Shown: positions 8,401 to 16,687 of the stretch, one piece after another
Numbering within the stretch: the first letter of the stretch is position 1
Layout: the number at the start of each line of letters is the position of its first letter
Source of the DNA: Bryobacterales bacterium
GTDB taxonomy: Bacteria > Acidobacteriota > Terriglobia > Bryobacterales > Bryobacteraceae
DNA length: 57,251 nt
Direction: 5' to 3'
Assembly: GCA_019261985.1 (NCBI GenBank)
Contig: JAFAQY010000029.1
Coordinates: 1 to 57,251, forward strand
Translations under genes and position numbers: made by a program
Notes under the pieces: model-generated
The model's input: the letters and a program-made list of their open reading frames with translations, nothing else
Database searches by the model: none
Told to the model about the DNA's origin: nothing

Positions 8401-8489
8401 GTGGAGCGGGCTTCAGCCTGCGACGGGTGCTTCAGCACCCGCGGAGTGCCGGGGCTAAAGCCCCGGTTGCGCGCTGAAGCGCGCTCCAC
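8401..8489. repeat. Palindrome-array element bounded by GTGGAGC/GCTCCAC
   Basis: This 89-bp element starts with GTGGAGC and ends with its reverse complement GCTCCAC. Inside are successive hairpins: GCGGGCTTCAGCCTGC (imperfect), CGGGTGCTTCAGCACCCG, CCGGGGCTAAAGCCCCGG and GCGCGCTGAAGCGCGC. Similar elements recur at 28616, 43495, 51677, 53071, 53773 and 56941. It lies between the ends of the alpha/beta hydrolase start region and the threonine synthase 3' end. Confidence 0.85.
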
Positions 8490-8506
8490 CCTGCGATTGC
8501 CTGTTC

Positions 8507-9826
8507 CTATTCCAGGAGTTCAGTTATCCGGTCGGCATCGTTCGGAACCACGATCGGCGCATTCCCGAACGTCGACTCCAGCCTCGCGCCGCCCGGACTC
8601 TCCAATTTGCCGGTGTGGTACTTGTAAATGTAATCCGGGTCCTTTAGTAGATTGCCTGTCAGCACCGCCACCACATCGGCATCCGGCTGAATGACGCCGC
8701 TCGCGGTAAGCTTGCGGATTCCGGCGAGCGTCGCCGCCGAAGCGGGCTCGCATCCGATTCCGCACCGGCCGATGATCGCCTTTGCGTCCGCGATCTCCTG
8801 CTCGCTCACCTTCTCCACCGCGCCTTCCGAGCATCGAATCTCGTTAAGCGCCTTCGGCCACGAAACCGGATCGCCGATGCGGATCGCTGTCGCAAGTGTC
8901 TCCGGCCTTGGAACAGGGCGGAATTCGCACGCCCCCGCGCGGATAAAATCGTGAAAAGGCGCGGCGCCTTCGGCTTGAATCACGGCAAGCCGCGGCAACC
9001 TGTCGATCAGCCCGGCTTGCTTGGCTTCCCGTAAGCTCTTGCCGAACGCCGACACATTTCCAAGATTGCCTCCCGGCAACACCACCCAATCCGGAACCTG
9101 CCAGTCGCGCTGATCGAGCATCTCGAACATGATGCTTTTCTGTCCCTCGATGCGAAACGGGTTGACGGAATTCAGCAAGTAAATCCCAAGCCGGTCCGCA
9201 AGCACGCGCACTAGCGCGAGGATCTGATCGAAATTCGCTTCCACTTGTAGCGTTTTCGCGCCGTACTCCAGCGCTTGCGCAAGCTTGCCGAACGAAATAT
9301 TGCCGTGCGGCAGAAAGATGAGCGCTTCCAGGCCGGCGGCCGCCGCGTAAGCGGCCATCGATGCAGACGTGTTCCCGGTGGAGACACACGCCACGCGCTT
9401 CAGTCCCAGCCGCAGCGCCTGCGCAACGCCGCAGGTCATGCCGTTGTCCTTGAAGGAACCGGTTGGATTGAAACCTTGGTGCTTGAACGACAGCCGTTCG
9501 AGCCCGCCATATCTCGCGGCCTCCGGAGCATCGAGCAGAGGCGTGTTGCCCTCGCGCAGCGTCACCACTTCGGAATAGTCGTCGAGAAACGGAAAAAGCT
9601 CGCGATATCGCCACACGCCGCTTTGATCCAGAGGCGCGTTACTCAACCTTCGTTCACGAAACAGACCGCGTAGAGCCGCCGCGTTTCCGAAACCGGAGTA
9701 TCCCGCCTCCATCAGCGCGCCGCATTGCGGGCAGTTATAGAGAACCTCCGTGATGCCATACCGCGCGCGGCACGCGGAGTTGAAACAAACAAGCTCTGCC
9801 GAGGCGGGCCGAGTGGCTGAGGTCAT
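8507..9826 (-). CDS. thrC: Threonine synthase
   Basis: This 439-residue PLP enzyme converts O-phosphohomoserine to threonine, the last step of threonine synthesis. It has an N-terminal zinc-ribbon-like segment (CFNSACRARYG...CPQCG), typical of one threonine synthase subclass. TLREGNTPLLDAPEAARYGG follows, then the PLP lysine block FNPTGSFKDNGM, with Lys near residue 125. STGNTSASMAAYAA binds the phosphate and LPGGNLGNVSAFGKSL is the C-terminal glycine loop. The length fits the family. It starts 59 bp from the divergent metallo-hydrolase gene, so both promoters share that short gap. Confidence 0.93.
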   Translation of the reverse strand: MTSATRPASAELVCFNSACRARYGITEVLYNCPQCGALMEAGYSGFGNAAALRGLFRERRLSNAPLDQSGVWRYRELFPFLDDYSEVVTLREGNTPLLDAPEAARYGGLERLSFKHQGFNPTGSFKDNGMTCGVAQALRLGLKRVACVSTGNTSASMAAYAAAAGLEALIFLPHGNISFGKLAQALEYGAKTLQVEANFDQILALVRVLADRLGIYLLNSVNPFRIEGQKSIMFEMLDQRDWQVPDWVVLPGGNLGNVSAFGKSLREAKQAGLIDRLPRLAVIQAEGAAPFHDFIRAGACEFRPVPRPETLATAIRIGDPVSWPKALNEIRCSEGAVEKVSEQEIADAKAIIGRCGIGCEPASAATLAGIRKLTASGVIQPDADVVAVLTGNLLKDPDYIYKYHTGKLESPGGARLESTFGNAPIVVPNDADRITELLE

Positions 9827-9885
9827 CCTTTAACTGTAGCGAAGACGCAAGCCCGAACCCCCAAAAATCTGATATAGTTCCACCC

Positions 9886-10770
9886 ATGAGCCGGACCTTA
9901 GTCGTACGTTGTTTCGCGGGCGCGTTTTTGCTGATGGGAGCCTGGGTTGCCTATACGCAAAATCAGGGTAAGCAGGCGCCGCAGCTGAAATTGAACAAGA
10001 TCAAAGAGGATCTGTACGAAATCGAAGGCGACGGCGGCAACGTCGCGGTCTACCTTACCAATGAAGGCGTGATCATGGTCGACGATAAGTACGAGCAGGA
10101 TTACGACGAAATCATGAAAGATGTGAAGAGCGTCACCAATCTGCCCGTGCGCTATATCCTAAGCACTCACTATCACGCCGACCACAGCGGCGGAAATACC
10201 AGGTTCGCGGGCCAAACCGAGATCGTCTCCACGCTAAATGCCCACAACAATATCGTCAATCACGTGCAATCCAACGCGCCGAATGATATGGTCGCCGCGC
10301 GCGTGACCTTCACGACCCAGAGCGATATTTTCCTGGGCGGAAAACACGTGCAAGCAAAGTATTATGGCCGCGGCCACACTAACGGCGATGCCGTCATCTA
10401 TTTCCCCGATCTGAAACTGGTTCATACCGGGGACCTAATGACGATGGGACCCAACGGGAACCCCGGCAGCCCGCTGATCGATTACCCCGGTGGCGGCAGC
10501 GTCGTCGAATGGACCAAAACGCTGGATGAAGTGGCGAAGCTCGACTTCGACACCGTTATTCCGGGCCACGGGCCTGTATCGAAGAAAGCCGATATCGCCT
10601 CCTATCGTGCTAACGTCGAAAAGCTCCGCAACCGCGCGCAGAGCCTGATCCGCCAAGGCAAGTCGCAGGACGAAGTGGGCAAGGTCATGACCGCGGAATT
10701 CAATTGGCAGCCCGGCAGTCTCAACATGCAGTGGAGCCTGCCAGGCATGATGACCGAGTTAAAAAAATAA
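9886..10770 (+). CDS. Secreted MBL-fold metallo-hydrolase
   Basis: This 294-residue protein has an N-terminal export signal (CFAGAFLLMGAWVAYTQ) and a metallo-beta-lactamase fold. The zinc motif STHYHADHSGG lies near residues 93-103, the second His-containing block is GRGHTNGDAVIYF, the Asp ligand sits in LVHTGDLM, and the last His is in VIPGHGPVS. Such secreted MBL proteins in soil bacteria may be hydrolases of unknown substrate; the active-site set is complete for two metals. This does not by itself indicate beta-lactam resistance. The gene is divergent from thrC and convergent with the thioredoxin-like gene, whose stop is 7 bp away. Confidence 0.85.
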   Translation: MSRTLVVRCFAGAFLLMGAWVAYTQNQGKQAPQLKLNKIKEDLYEIEGDGGNVAVYLTNEGVIMVDDKYEQDYDEIMKDVKSVTNLPVRYILSTHYHADHSGGNTRFAGQTEIVSTLNAHNNIVNHVQSNAPNDMVAARVTFTTQSDIFLGGKHVQAKYYGRGHTNGDAVIYFPDLKLVHTGDLMTMGPNGNPGSPLIDYPGGGSVVEWTKTLDEVAKLDFDTVIPGHGPVSKKADIASYRANVEKLRNRAQSLIRQGKSQDEVGKVMTAEFNWQPGSLNMQWSLPGMMTELKK

Positions 10771-10777
10771 CCGGCGC

Positions 10778-11383
10778 TTACCGGCGTTGCGCGGCGACAG
10801 TGCCGCCGTAGTACGCCGGTTCGTTCCCGGGCCGCCATTTGATATTGCAGCCGAGGCTCGGCATCTGGTTCGGGCTTACGGCCCGTCCCGCCAGCACGGC
10901 TTCGATCGCCGCTCTCAGGTCCGCTCCCGTAACGGGTTTCCCGTTGCTCGGGCGGCTGTCGTCAAGCTGGCCGCGATAGACCAGCCGGCGGTCCCCGTCG
11001 AACAGGAAGAAGTCGGGCGTGCAGGCCGCCGCGTAGCTCTTCGCCACTTCCTGGCGTTCGTCATAGCACACCGGGAAGGTCAGGCTCCAGTCGGCAGCCA
11101 TTCGCTTCAACCCTTCTGGTGAATCGTCCGCGGAAACCGCTGGGTCGTTCGAGCTGATGCCGACGATTCCAATATCTTTCCCCGCATAATCCGTTCCAAG
11201 CTTCGCCAGTTCGGCTTTGACGTGCTTCACGAACGGACAGTGATGGCAGATGAACATGACCAGTAGCGCCTTTTTACCCGCGAATGTCTCGAGCGAAATC
11301 GACCGCGCCGAGACCACGTCCGGTAGAGAAAACGCCGGAGCCTTGGTCCCTAAATCAAGCATCGTGGAGGGTGTAGCAGCCAT
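10778..11383 (-). CDS. Thioredoxin-fold (AhpC/TSA-like) protein
   Basis: The 201-residue protein opens with LGTKAPAFSLPDV, the usual start of peroxiredoxin/redoxin domains, then VMFICHHCPFVKH with a CxxC pair (CHHC) near residues 44-47. GIVGISSND, TPDFFLFDGDRRLVYRGQLD and a cis-Pro position (CTPDFF) complete the thioredoxin fold. This CxHCPFV subtype is common in Acidobacteria, Planctomycetes and cyanobacteria. It lacks a signal peptide, so it is probably cytoplasmic. The last 25 residues (GCNIKWRPGNEP) are a conserved tail of the subfamily. The exact redox partner is unknown. Confidence 0.85.
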   Translation of the reverse strand: MAATPSTMLDLGTKAPAFSLPDVVSARSISLETFAGKKALLVMFICHHCPFVKHVKAELAKLGTDYAGKDIGIVGISSNDPAVSADDSPEGLKRMAADWSLTFPVCYDERQEVAKSYAAACTPDFFLFDGDRRLVYRGQLDDSRPSNGKPVTGADLRAAIEAVLAGRAVSPNQMPSLGCNIKWRPGNEPAYYGGTVAAQRR

Positions 11384-11455
11384 AGTTCTAGATTAGTCGT
11401 TTCAGACCGCCCCGGTTGCGATACTCTCAGGAGACGGACCGGCAGCCCATTCGCT

Positions 11456-12787
11456 ATGAGCACTGTTAGCCCATTCACCGCCGCCACCGGCGCAGCAAGT
11501 TACCGCCGCACGCGCCTGTTCGCGGCGGCGAGCGTCGCCATCGCCACGGCCGGCATCGCGAACGCATTGCGCGCCAACACGGCATCCGATATCCAGCGCG
11601 TGTTCCTCGATCCGATCGACAAAATCCACTCGGCTGAAATGATCGCCGGCATTCTAGGCGTCCCGTTTCTCGCATTCGCGATTACCATCGCCGTCAGCAG
11701 TCCGCTGCTGGATGCGATCGGTATGGGACTGCTGCTGCCGCTGGCCGGGCTGCTGATCCCCGTCGGGTCGTTGATCATGGCATCTGCGGGGAGTCTTGCG
11801 GTGGGCTCGGGAGTGTACAACGTGCTCATGGCGGGAGCGGCAATCGCCGGCATCGGCTGGGGCTTGGTCGAAGGTGTGATGAATCCGCTGATCGCCTCAC
11901 TCTATCCCGACGACAAGACTGCGAAACTGAACGCGGCCCACGCATGGTGGCCCGGCGGGCTCGTGATCGGGGGGTTGCTCGGAGTGGCGATGTCGAACCT
12001 CGGTTTCGGCTGGCAGACGAAGCTGAGTCTTGTCATCGCTCCGGGCTTGGCTTTAAGCCTGCTTTGCATCGGAGTAAAGTTCCCACCCACCGAGCGCGCG
12101 GCTGCCGGCATATCCGCGGGTCAGATGTTCCGCGAGCTGCTGAACCCACTTTTTCTTGTCCTGTTCTGCTCGATGTTCTTGACCGCCGCCTCGGAGCTCG
12201 CGCCGGGCCAATGGGTCGACTTGGCCCTGAGCCGGGTGGTTCACATGCCGGGCATTCTTCTCTTGGTATACGTAAGCGGCCTCATGTTCCTGATGCGGCA
12301 CTTTGCCGGCCCGCTGGTGCATAAGTTATCTCCAATCGGCGTGCTGTGGCTTTCCTGCCTGATGGCGGCGCTGGGGCTATTCGCGCTGAGCCTGGCCAAT
12401 TCACCGGTTACGGCTCTGTTCGCCGCCACTGTGTGGGGCACGGGTGTTTGCTACATGTGGCCGACCATGCTCGCGACTGCCTCCGAGCGCTTCCCCCGCG
12501 GCGGCGCCCTGCTGATGGGCTTAATGGGAACTGCCGGAACATTATCGATCCAGTTCGTCCTTCCTCTGATGGGCGCGATCTTCGATCGCAAGAAGATCGA
12601 GCTTGCCGGAGGTGACGCCGCGTTCAAAGCGCTAGTGGCCGGGCCGGAGTTGGATCGAGTGCTCGGCGGCGCGGCGCAAGCCTCTTTCCGCGCGGTTGCG
12701 ATCCTGCCGGCGATCCTCTTGATCGTATTCGCGGCGATCTGGAGATATGACCGGTCCAGAGGCGGTTATCGCCCCCAGAAATTGTAG
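11456..12787 (+). CDS. MFS transporter
   Basis: The 443-residue protein has about twelve hydrophobic segments and the two-halves layout of the major facilitator superfamily, with a cytoplasmic loop near residues 200-225 (VKFPPTERAAAGISAGQ). The second half begins about residue 226 (LLNPLFLVLFCSMFLTAASE). AGIGWGLVEGVMNPLIASLYPDDK is a transporter-like loop seen in sugar/fucose-permease-like members. No substrate can be assigned. It is transcribed away from the thioredoxin-like gene across a 72-bp gap and converges on the ABC substrate-binding gene. Confidence 0.85.
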   Translation: MSTVSPFTAATGAASYRRTRLFAAASVAIATAGIANALRANTASDIQRVFLDPIDKIHSAEMIAGILGVPFLAFAITIAVSSPLLDAIGMGLLLPLAGLLIPVGSLIMASAGSLAVGSGVYNVLMAGAAIAGIGWGLVEGVMNPLIASLYPDDKTAKLNAAHAWWPGGLVIGGLLGVAMSNLGFGWQTKLSLVIAPGLALSLLCIGVKFPPTERAAAGISAGQMFRELLNPLFLVLFCSMFLTAASELAPGQWVDLALSRVVHMPGILLLVYVSGLMFLMRHFAGPLVHKLSPIGVLWLSCLMAALGLFALSLANSPVTALFAATVWGTGVCYMWPTMLATASERFPRGGALLMGLMGTAGTLSIQFVLPLMGAIFDRKKIELAGGDAAFKALVAGPELDRVLGGAAQASFRAVAILPAILLIVFAAIWRYDRSRGGYRPQKL

Positions 12788-12827
12788 GACGCCTCGTCCG
12801 CCGGGCGCGTAGCGTTGCCTGTTGAAT

Positions 12828-13862
12828 TTAGCGGTACGCGAGCTTCGCCTTCCGATCCTCCTCAGCCTTGATTCCGGGGCCGAAGAGCTGTTCGAAATAT
12901 CCTTCCTTCACCAGCCGGTCCACGAGGCTGTTATCGATCACTTTATGGAAGTCGAATGATTTCCATTGCGTCAGCGTCTGCTCATCGGCGGGGTGATCGT
13001 AGACGTATTGAAAGGCAGCGGCAAGAATATAGGGAACGCGCTCATACGTATTCACTTGGGCGTAGTGGTCGTAGACGCGCTCGATGTCGGCCGGATTCTG
13101 CTTGTCCCATGCCAGATAGGCTTTGACGGCGAATGCCTTGTCGTCGTAGAAACGCTTGATCGCTTCCGCGTGAGCCTTCATCAGTTGCTCCGGCAATTTC
13201 GGATTCGCCGCGATGGTCGCCTTGCGAAACAGATAAACCGATGGCGCGTAGATATCGTCGTAGTCGCTGATATTGCCTAGGTTGTTGTATCCCTGCTGTT
13301 CGAGCTTGAAATAAACCGGCGCGGTGATCATGGTCGCATCCACGCGTCCGCTAACCAGACCCGCGGCTCGGGCGCTTACGTCGGCGCCGATGGGCACCCA
13401 TTGGACATCGCGCGGTGCCAGGCCTGACTTCGCGATAAGCCCGATCGTGTAGTTATAAGGCGCATCGCCGATTTGGCTGACGCCGATCTTTTTGCCTTTC
13501 AAATCCCGCATCGATCCGATGCTTTTGTTCGCCATCAGCGCGAACAGGCTCTTCTTAAACGGACTGCCGAGCGCGATCAACGATCCGTCCTTCGAGGCGG
13601 CCGTCATGGACTGCTCCAAAGTGTAGGCGGTCATCACCGCTTCGCCACTCACGATCATGGCGATTCCAGCCGGATGAACGCCGAAAACTAAGTCCACATC
13701 CAGCCCGTACTTTTGGTAGTAACCGCCTTCCTTGGCTATGTACAACGGCCAAACCTGGCCGGTACGGGTTGGGTAGTTGATCTTAACCTTCTGAATCTGT
13801 TGGGCTAAGCCAACCTGAGCGGCGAAAAGCGCGAGTACAGCGGCAAGCGCGGATTGCAGCAT
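12828..13862 (-). CDS. ABC transporter substrate-binding protein, SsuA/THI5-like (NMT1 family)
   Basis: From ATG 13862 the protein has 344 residues and a clear signal peptide (MLQSALAAVLALFAAQVGLA). The frame extends to 13967 but the extra residues do not look like an export signal, and AAAGG lies a few bases before 13862. The mature protein follows the NMT1/SsuA pattern: KVKINYPTRTGQVWPLYIAK, EGGYYQKYGLDVDL, AMIVSGEAVM, then DLKGKKIGVSQIGDAPYNY. Such proteins bind sulfonates, nitrate, taurine or pyrimidine precursors. No permease or ATPase gene is adjacent, so it is an orphan binding protein here. It is divergent from hsp20. Confidence 0.85.
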   Translation of the reverse strand: MLQSALAAVLALFAAQVGLAQQIQKVKINYPTRTGQVWPLYIAKEGGYYQKYGLDVDLVFGVHPAGIAMIVSGEAVMTAYTLEQSMTAASKDGSLIALGSPFKKSLFALMANKSIGSMRDLKGKKIGVSQIGDAPYNYTIGLIAKSGLAPRDVQWVPIGADVSARAAGLVSGRVDATMITAPVYFKLEQQGYNNLGNISDYDDIYAPSVYLFRKATIAANPKLPEQLMKAHAEAIKRFYDDKAFAVKAYLAWDKQNPADIERVYDHYAQVNTYERVPYILAAAFQYVYDHPADEQTLTQWKSFDFHKVIDNSLVDRLVKEGYFEQLFGPGIKAEEDRKAKLAYR

Positions 13863-13948
13863 AGCACCTTTGTTTTTACTCCTTTGGGGCAGTTCTAGGC
13901 AACAGAAAGTTCCAACTTGCGAATCCTTAAAATTTATCCGCAGACTAC

Positions 13949-13977
13949 TTGACAAACTAACGCGCATATTTTATTCT
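13949..13977 (+). promoter_or_regulatory. Sigma-70-type promoter of hsp20
   Basis: TTGACA at 13949-13954 is a perfect -35 box; after exactly 17 bp comes TATTCT at 13972-13977 (4 of 6 matches to TATAAT). Transcription would begin near 13984, just after an in-frame ATG at 13982, so translation must start at 14012 or 14021. No CIRCE or other heat-shock operator was recognised. Confidence 0.75.
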
Positions 13978-14011
13978 TTAAATGAAAGCAGGTTTTAACG
14001 AACAAGGAGAA

Positions 14012-14464
14012 ATGAGAACAATGGCGCTGATCAAGTATTCCCCGTTCACGGATTTCGAAACTTTTCCTGGCCTCAAAGCCTTTGAGGACACGATGAGCCG
14101 GTTGTTTACCGAACCGACCAATGGTCGTCCATGGGTGCCCCCGGTGGACATTATGGAGACCGAAAACGAGTTGGTCGTGAAGGCCGACGTGCCGGATGTG
14201 AAATTTGAGGACATTGACGTGCGGATGGAAAATGGTACGCTGACCGTCCGCGGTGAGCGTAAATTCCAAAGCAAGACCGAGAAGGGCGGCTATCACAGGA
14301 TTGAGCGGGCGTATGGCTCATTCGAACGCTCGTTTACGTTGCCGGACACGGTAGATGCCGAGCACGTCAAGGCCGATTACAAGAACGGCACGCTGACCAT
14401 TACTCTTCCCAAGAAAGAAGTGGCAAAGCCGCGCCAAATCAAGGTTGAGGTGAGTCAAAACTAA
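14012..14464 (+). CDS. Hsp20/alpha-crystallin family small heat shock protein
   Basis: The protein is a 150-residue ATP-independent holdase that prevents aggregation of unfolded proteins. Its core alpha-crystallin domain runs from PPVDIMETENELVVKADVPD to the end, with the signature GERKFQSKTEKGGYHRIERAYGSFERSF and the A-x-x-x-n-G-x-L-type motif YKNGTLTITLPKKE. The start at ATG 14012 or 14021 (MALIKYSPF, the usual family beginning) is preferred over 13982, because AAGGAG lies at 14004-14009 and the promoter would place the transcript start near 13984. A strong hairpin terminator follows at 14534. It stands upstream of the membrane protease gene htpX, a sensible stress pairing. Confidence 0.93.
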   Translation: MRTMALIKYSPFTDFETFPGLKAFEDTMSRLFTEPTNGRPWVPPVDIMETENELVVKADVPDVKFEDIDVRMENGTLTVRGERKFQSKTEKGGYHRIERAYGSFERSFTLPDTVDAEHVKADYKNGTLTITLPKKEVAKPRQIKVEVSQN

Positions 14465-14467
14465 ATT

Positions 14468-14491
14468 CGCCGCCATGGTTTGAGGGCGGCG
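14468..14491. repeat. Inverted repeat after hsp20
   Basis: CGCCGCC at 14468-14474 pairs with GGCGGCG at 14485-14491 around a 10-base loop, four bases after the hsp20 stop. No T-run follows, so it may protect the message end rather than stop transcription alone. Confidence 0.5.
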
Positions 14492-14533
14492 GAACACGGT
14501 TCTCACAACACCCGAAGCCTGAATGGCTCCATG

Positions 14534-14585
14534 CGAGGCGGGGTTGGCGGCGAGGAACAGGCCGCCACCTCGCCTCGTCTTCTTT
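14534..14585 (+). terminator. Rho-independent-type terminator between hsp20 and htpX
   Basis: CGAGGCG at 14534-14540 pairs perfectly with CGCCTCG at 14570-14576; inside, GGCGGC pairs with GCCGCC around a short loop (GAGGAACAG), with one bulge. A pyrimidine/T-rich tail TCTTCTTT follows at 14577-14585. This should separate hsp20 transcription from htpX. Confidence 0.7.
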
Positions 14586-14611
14586 ATGAATGAGAGAATC
14601 GAGTTAGAGAC

Positions 14612-15502
14612 ATGAATTCCATCAAAACGGTATTGCTGCTCGGGTTGATGAGCGGATTGTTGCTGTTTGGCGGCGAGATGATTGCCGGGCGTACAGGTCT
14701 CCAATATGGCCTGATGATCGCGATCGCGATGAATTTCTTCAGCTATTTCTTCTCCGATCGGATCGCCCTGATGTCATATCGCGCGCAGCCGATTACGCCC
14801 GAGGAAAATCCGGAGGCGTACCAGCGCGTATATCCGCTGGTGCATGGCTTGGTGCAGCGAATGGGTTTACCGATGCCGAAGCTCTGGCTTCTTCCGGAAT
14901 CGCAGCCGAACGCCTTCGCGACGGGCAGAAATCCATCGCATGCTTCGGTCGCCTTCACCGAAGGCATTCTGCAATTGATGACCGATCGCGAGTTGGAGGG
15001 AGTGGTCGCGCATGAGCTCGGGCACGTGCTACATCGCGATATTTTGATTAGCTCCGTTGCCGCGACGCTGGCCGCGGCGATCACTTTTCTCGCCCGGATG
15101 GCCGGCTGGGCGGCGATGTTCGGCGGCTATCAGCGCGATCGCGAAGACTCGCGCGGCGGCGGCGGATTCGGCGCTCTGTTGATGATCATTTTCGCGCCGA
15201 TTGCGGCGATGCTGATTCAGCTGGCGATTTCGCGTTCCCGCGAATACAGCGCCGACGCGACATCGGCCAAATACACCGGCAGTCCCGACGAGCTGATCAG
15301 CGCCCTTGGCAAGCTGGATCGCGCGGTCGCGCGCATCCCCATGGAAGATGCCACGCCCGCGACGGCTCACATGTTCATCTTGAATCCATTCAAGAACGGC
15401 GGTTTCGCGCGTCTGTTTTCCACGCATCCTTCGACGGAGGAGCGCATCGCGCGGCTTCAGGCCATGCGCGGAGACGCGTTCCGTAATCTGCCACTTCGAT
15501 AA
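14612..15502 (+). CDS. htpX: Zinc metalloprotease HtpX (M48B)
   Basis: This 296-residue integral membrane protease degrades misfolded membrane proteins. Two N-terminal helices (TVLLLGLMSGLLLFGGEMIA and the LMIAIAMNFFSYFFSD region) precede the catalytic HELGH motif in EGVVAHELGHVLHRDIL near residue 135. Two more hydrophobic segments follow (SVAATLAAAITFLARMAG and GALLMIIFAPIAAMLIQLAI), then SRSREYSADATSAKY, which carries the third zinc ligand Glu. The C-terminus STHPSTEERIARLQ is the usual family ending. Length and layout match E. coli-type HtpX. An rlmI-like gene begins 3 bp after the stop, so the two are probably co-transcribed. Confidence 0.95.
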   Translation: MNSIKTVLLLGLMSGLLLFGGEMIAGRTGLQYGLMIAIAMNFFSYFFSDRIALMSYRAQPITPEENPEAYQRVYPLVHGLVQRMGLPMPKLWLLPESQPNAFATGRNPSHASVAFTEGILQLMTDRELEGVVAHELGHVLHRDILISSVAATLAAAITFLARMAGWAAMFGGYQRDREDSRGGGGFGALLMIIFAPIAAMLIQLAISRSREYSADATSAKYTGSPDELISALGKLDRAVARIPMEDATPATAHMFILNPFKNGGFARLFSTHPSTEERIARLQAMRGDAFRNLPLR

Positions 15503-15505
15503 CAA

Positions 15506-16663
15506 TTGAACTCCGTTCGCGTTACCCGAAAGGGCGAGGATCGCATTCGGACCGGGCATCCGTGGGTCTATACGAGCGATGTAACCGATCGAAGCGCGGC
15601 GGCGCCGGGTGAAGCGGTTCGCGTTCTTGACACGCGGGGACGCCCGCTGGGAGTGGCGCACCACAGCTCGACCTCGCAGATTGCCCTGCGCCTGCTTTCG
15701 CGGACAGTAGAGCCAATCGATAAACGGTTTTTTGAGCGCCGGCTCACGCAAGCCATCGCGCACCGCGAACGCGTGGTGCGCGATTCCAATGCGTGCCGGC
15801 TGGTATTTTCCGAAGCCGATCTGCTGCCCGGCCTGATCGTCGATCGCTACGGCGCGTACCTGGTCATCCAGACCGTGAGCCAGGGCATGGACCAATGCCG
15901 CGATCTGATCGCTCACTGCCTTGACGAATTGCTGAAGCCTGCCGGAATCCTGGCGCGCAATGACGCCTCCGTGCGAAGCCTGGAGGGGTTGGAGCGCGAA
16001 ACCGTGGTGCTTACGGGCGAAGTTCCCGAGCGCGTAATCGTTCAGATGAACGGGCTGACGCTAGAGGCGGATCTGTTCCACGGGCAAAAAACCGGAGCGT
16101 ATTTGGATCAGCGGGAAAACTATGTTGCCGCGGCGGCGAACGCGCGCGGGCGTGTGCTCGATTGCTTCACTTCCACCGGCGGCTTCGCGCTGCACGTGGC
16201 GCGGCGGGCGGAATCGGTGGAAGCGATTGATTCCTCCGCCCCTGCCTTGGCCACAGCCGCGGCAAATGCCAGGGAGAACGGAATTGAGAACGTGCACTTC
16301 CGCCAAGCGGACGTCTTCGATTTTCTGTCAGGCATTGAGCGGCGCTATTCCATGGTGATTCTCGACCCTCCGGCATTCGCAAAATCGCGGAAGCAGCTCG
16401 ACGACGCCGCCCGAGGATACAAGGAAATCAATCTTCGAGCGCTACGGCTGCTGGATGCGGGCGGAATCCTGGTCACCTGCTCCTGTTCGCACCATGTGAG
16501 CGAGGCGATGCTGCTGCAGATCGTGGCGGAGGCTGCGCTCGATGCCGGGAAAATCGTCCGCGTGCTGGAGCGGCGGACGCAAGCGAGCGATCACCCGATC
16601 TTGCTGACCGTTCCGGAGACCCTGTATTTGAAATGCTTGATTTTGGAAGTCCTGGGCGCATAA
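15506..16663 (+). CDS. rlmI: Class I rRNA (cytosine-C5) methyltransferase, RlmI-like
   Basis: The 385-residue protein has a PUA RNA-binding domain at residues 1-75 (VTRKGEDRIRTGHPWVYTSD), a central EEHEE-like domain with SEADLLPGLIVDRYG, and a Rossmann methyltransferase. The latter shows GRVLDCFTSTGGFALHVAR (SAM loop), VILDPPAFAKS (motif IV) and LLDAGGILVTCSCSHHV. RlmI methylates C1962 of 23S rRNA in E. coli; the Cys in SCSHH is the expected catalytic position. The start is an unusual TTG at 15506, 3 bp after the htpX stop; the PUA domain begins immediately, so no later start fits. Confidence 0.85.
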   Translation: MNSVRVTRKGEDRIRTGHPWVYTSDVTDRSAAAPGEAVRVLDTRGRPLGVAHHSSTSQIALRLLSRTVEPIDKRFFERRLTQAIAHRERVVRDSNACRLVFSEADLLPGLIVDRYGAYLVIQTVSQGMDQCRDLIAHCLDELLKPAGILARNDASVRSLEGLERETVVLTGEVPERVIVQMNGLTLEADLFHGQKTGAYLDQRENYVAAAANARGRVLDCFTSTGGFALHVARRAESVEAIDSSAPALATAAANARENGIENVHFRQADVFDFLSGIERRYSMVILDPPAFAKSRKQLDDAARGYKEINLRALRLLDAGGILVTCSCSHHVSEAMLLQIVAEAALDAGKIVRVLERRTQASDHPILLTVPETLYLKCLILEVLGA

Positions 16664-16687
16664 CATACCCAGTTGGAGACTTAATAC

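Noticed and set aside
9886-10770. Beta-lactam resistance gene
   Set aside because: The metallo-beta-lactamase fold is shared by many hydrolases, and the sequence lacks features specific to known resistance enzymes; only the general fold is claimed.
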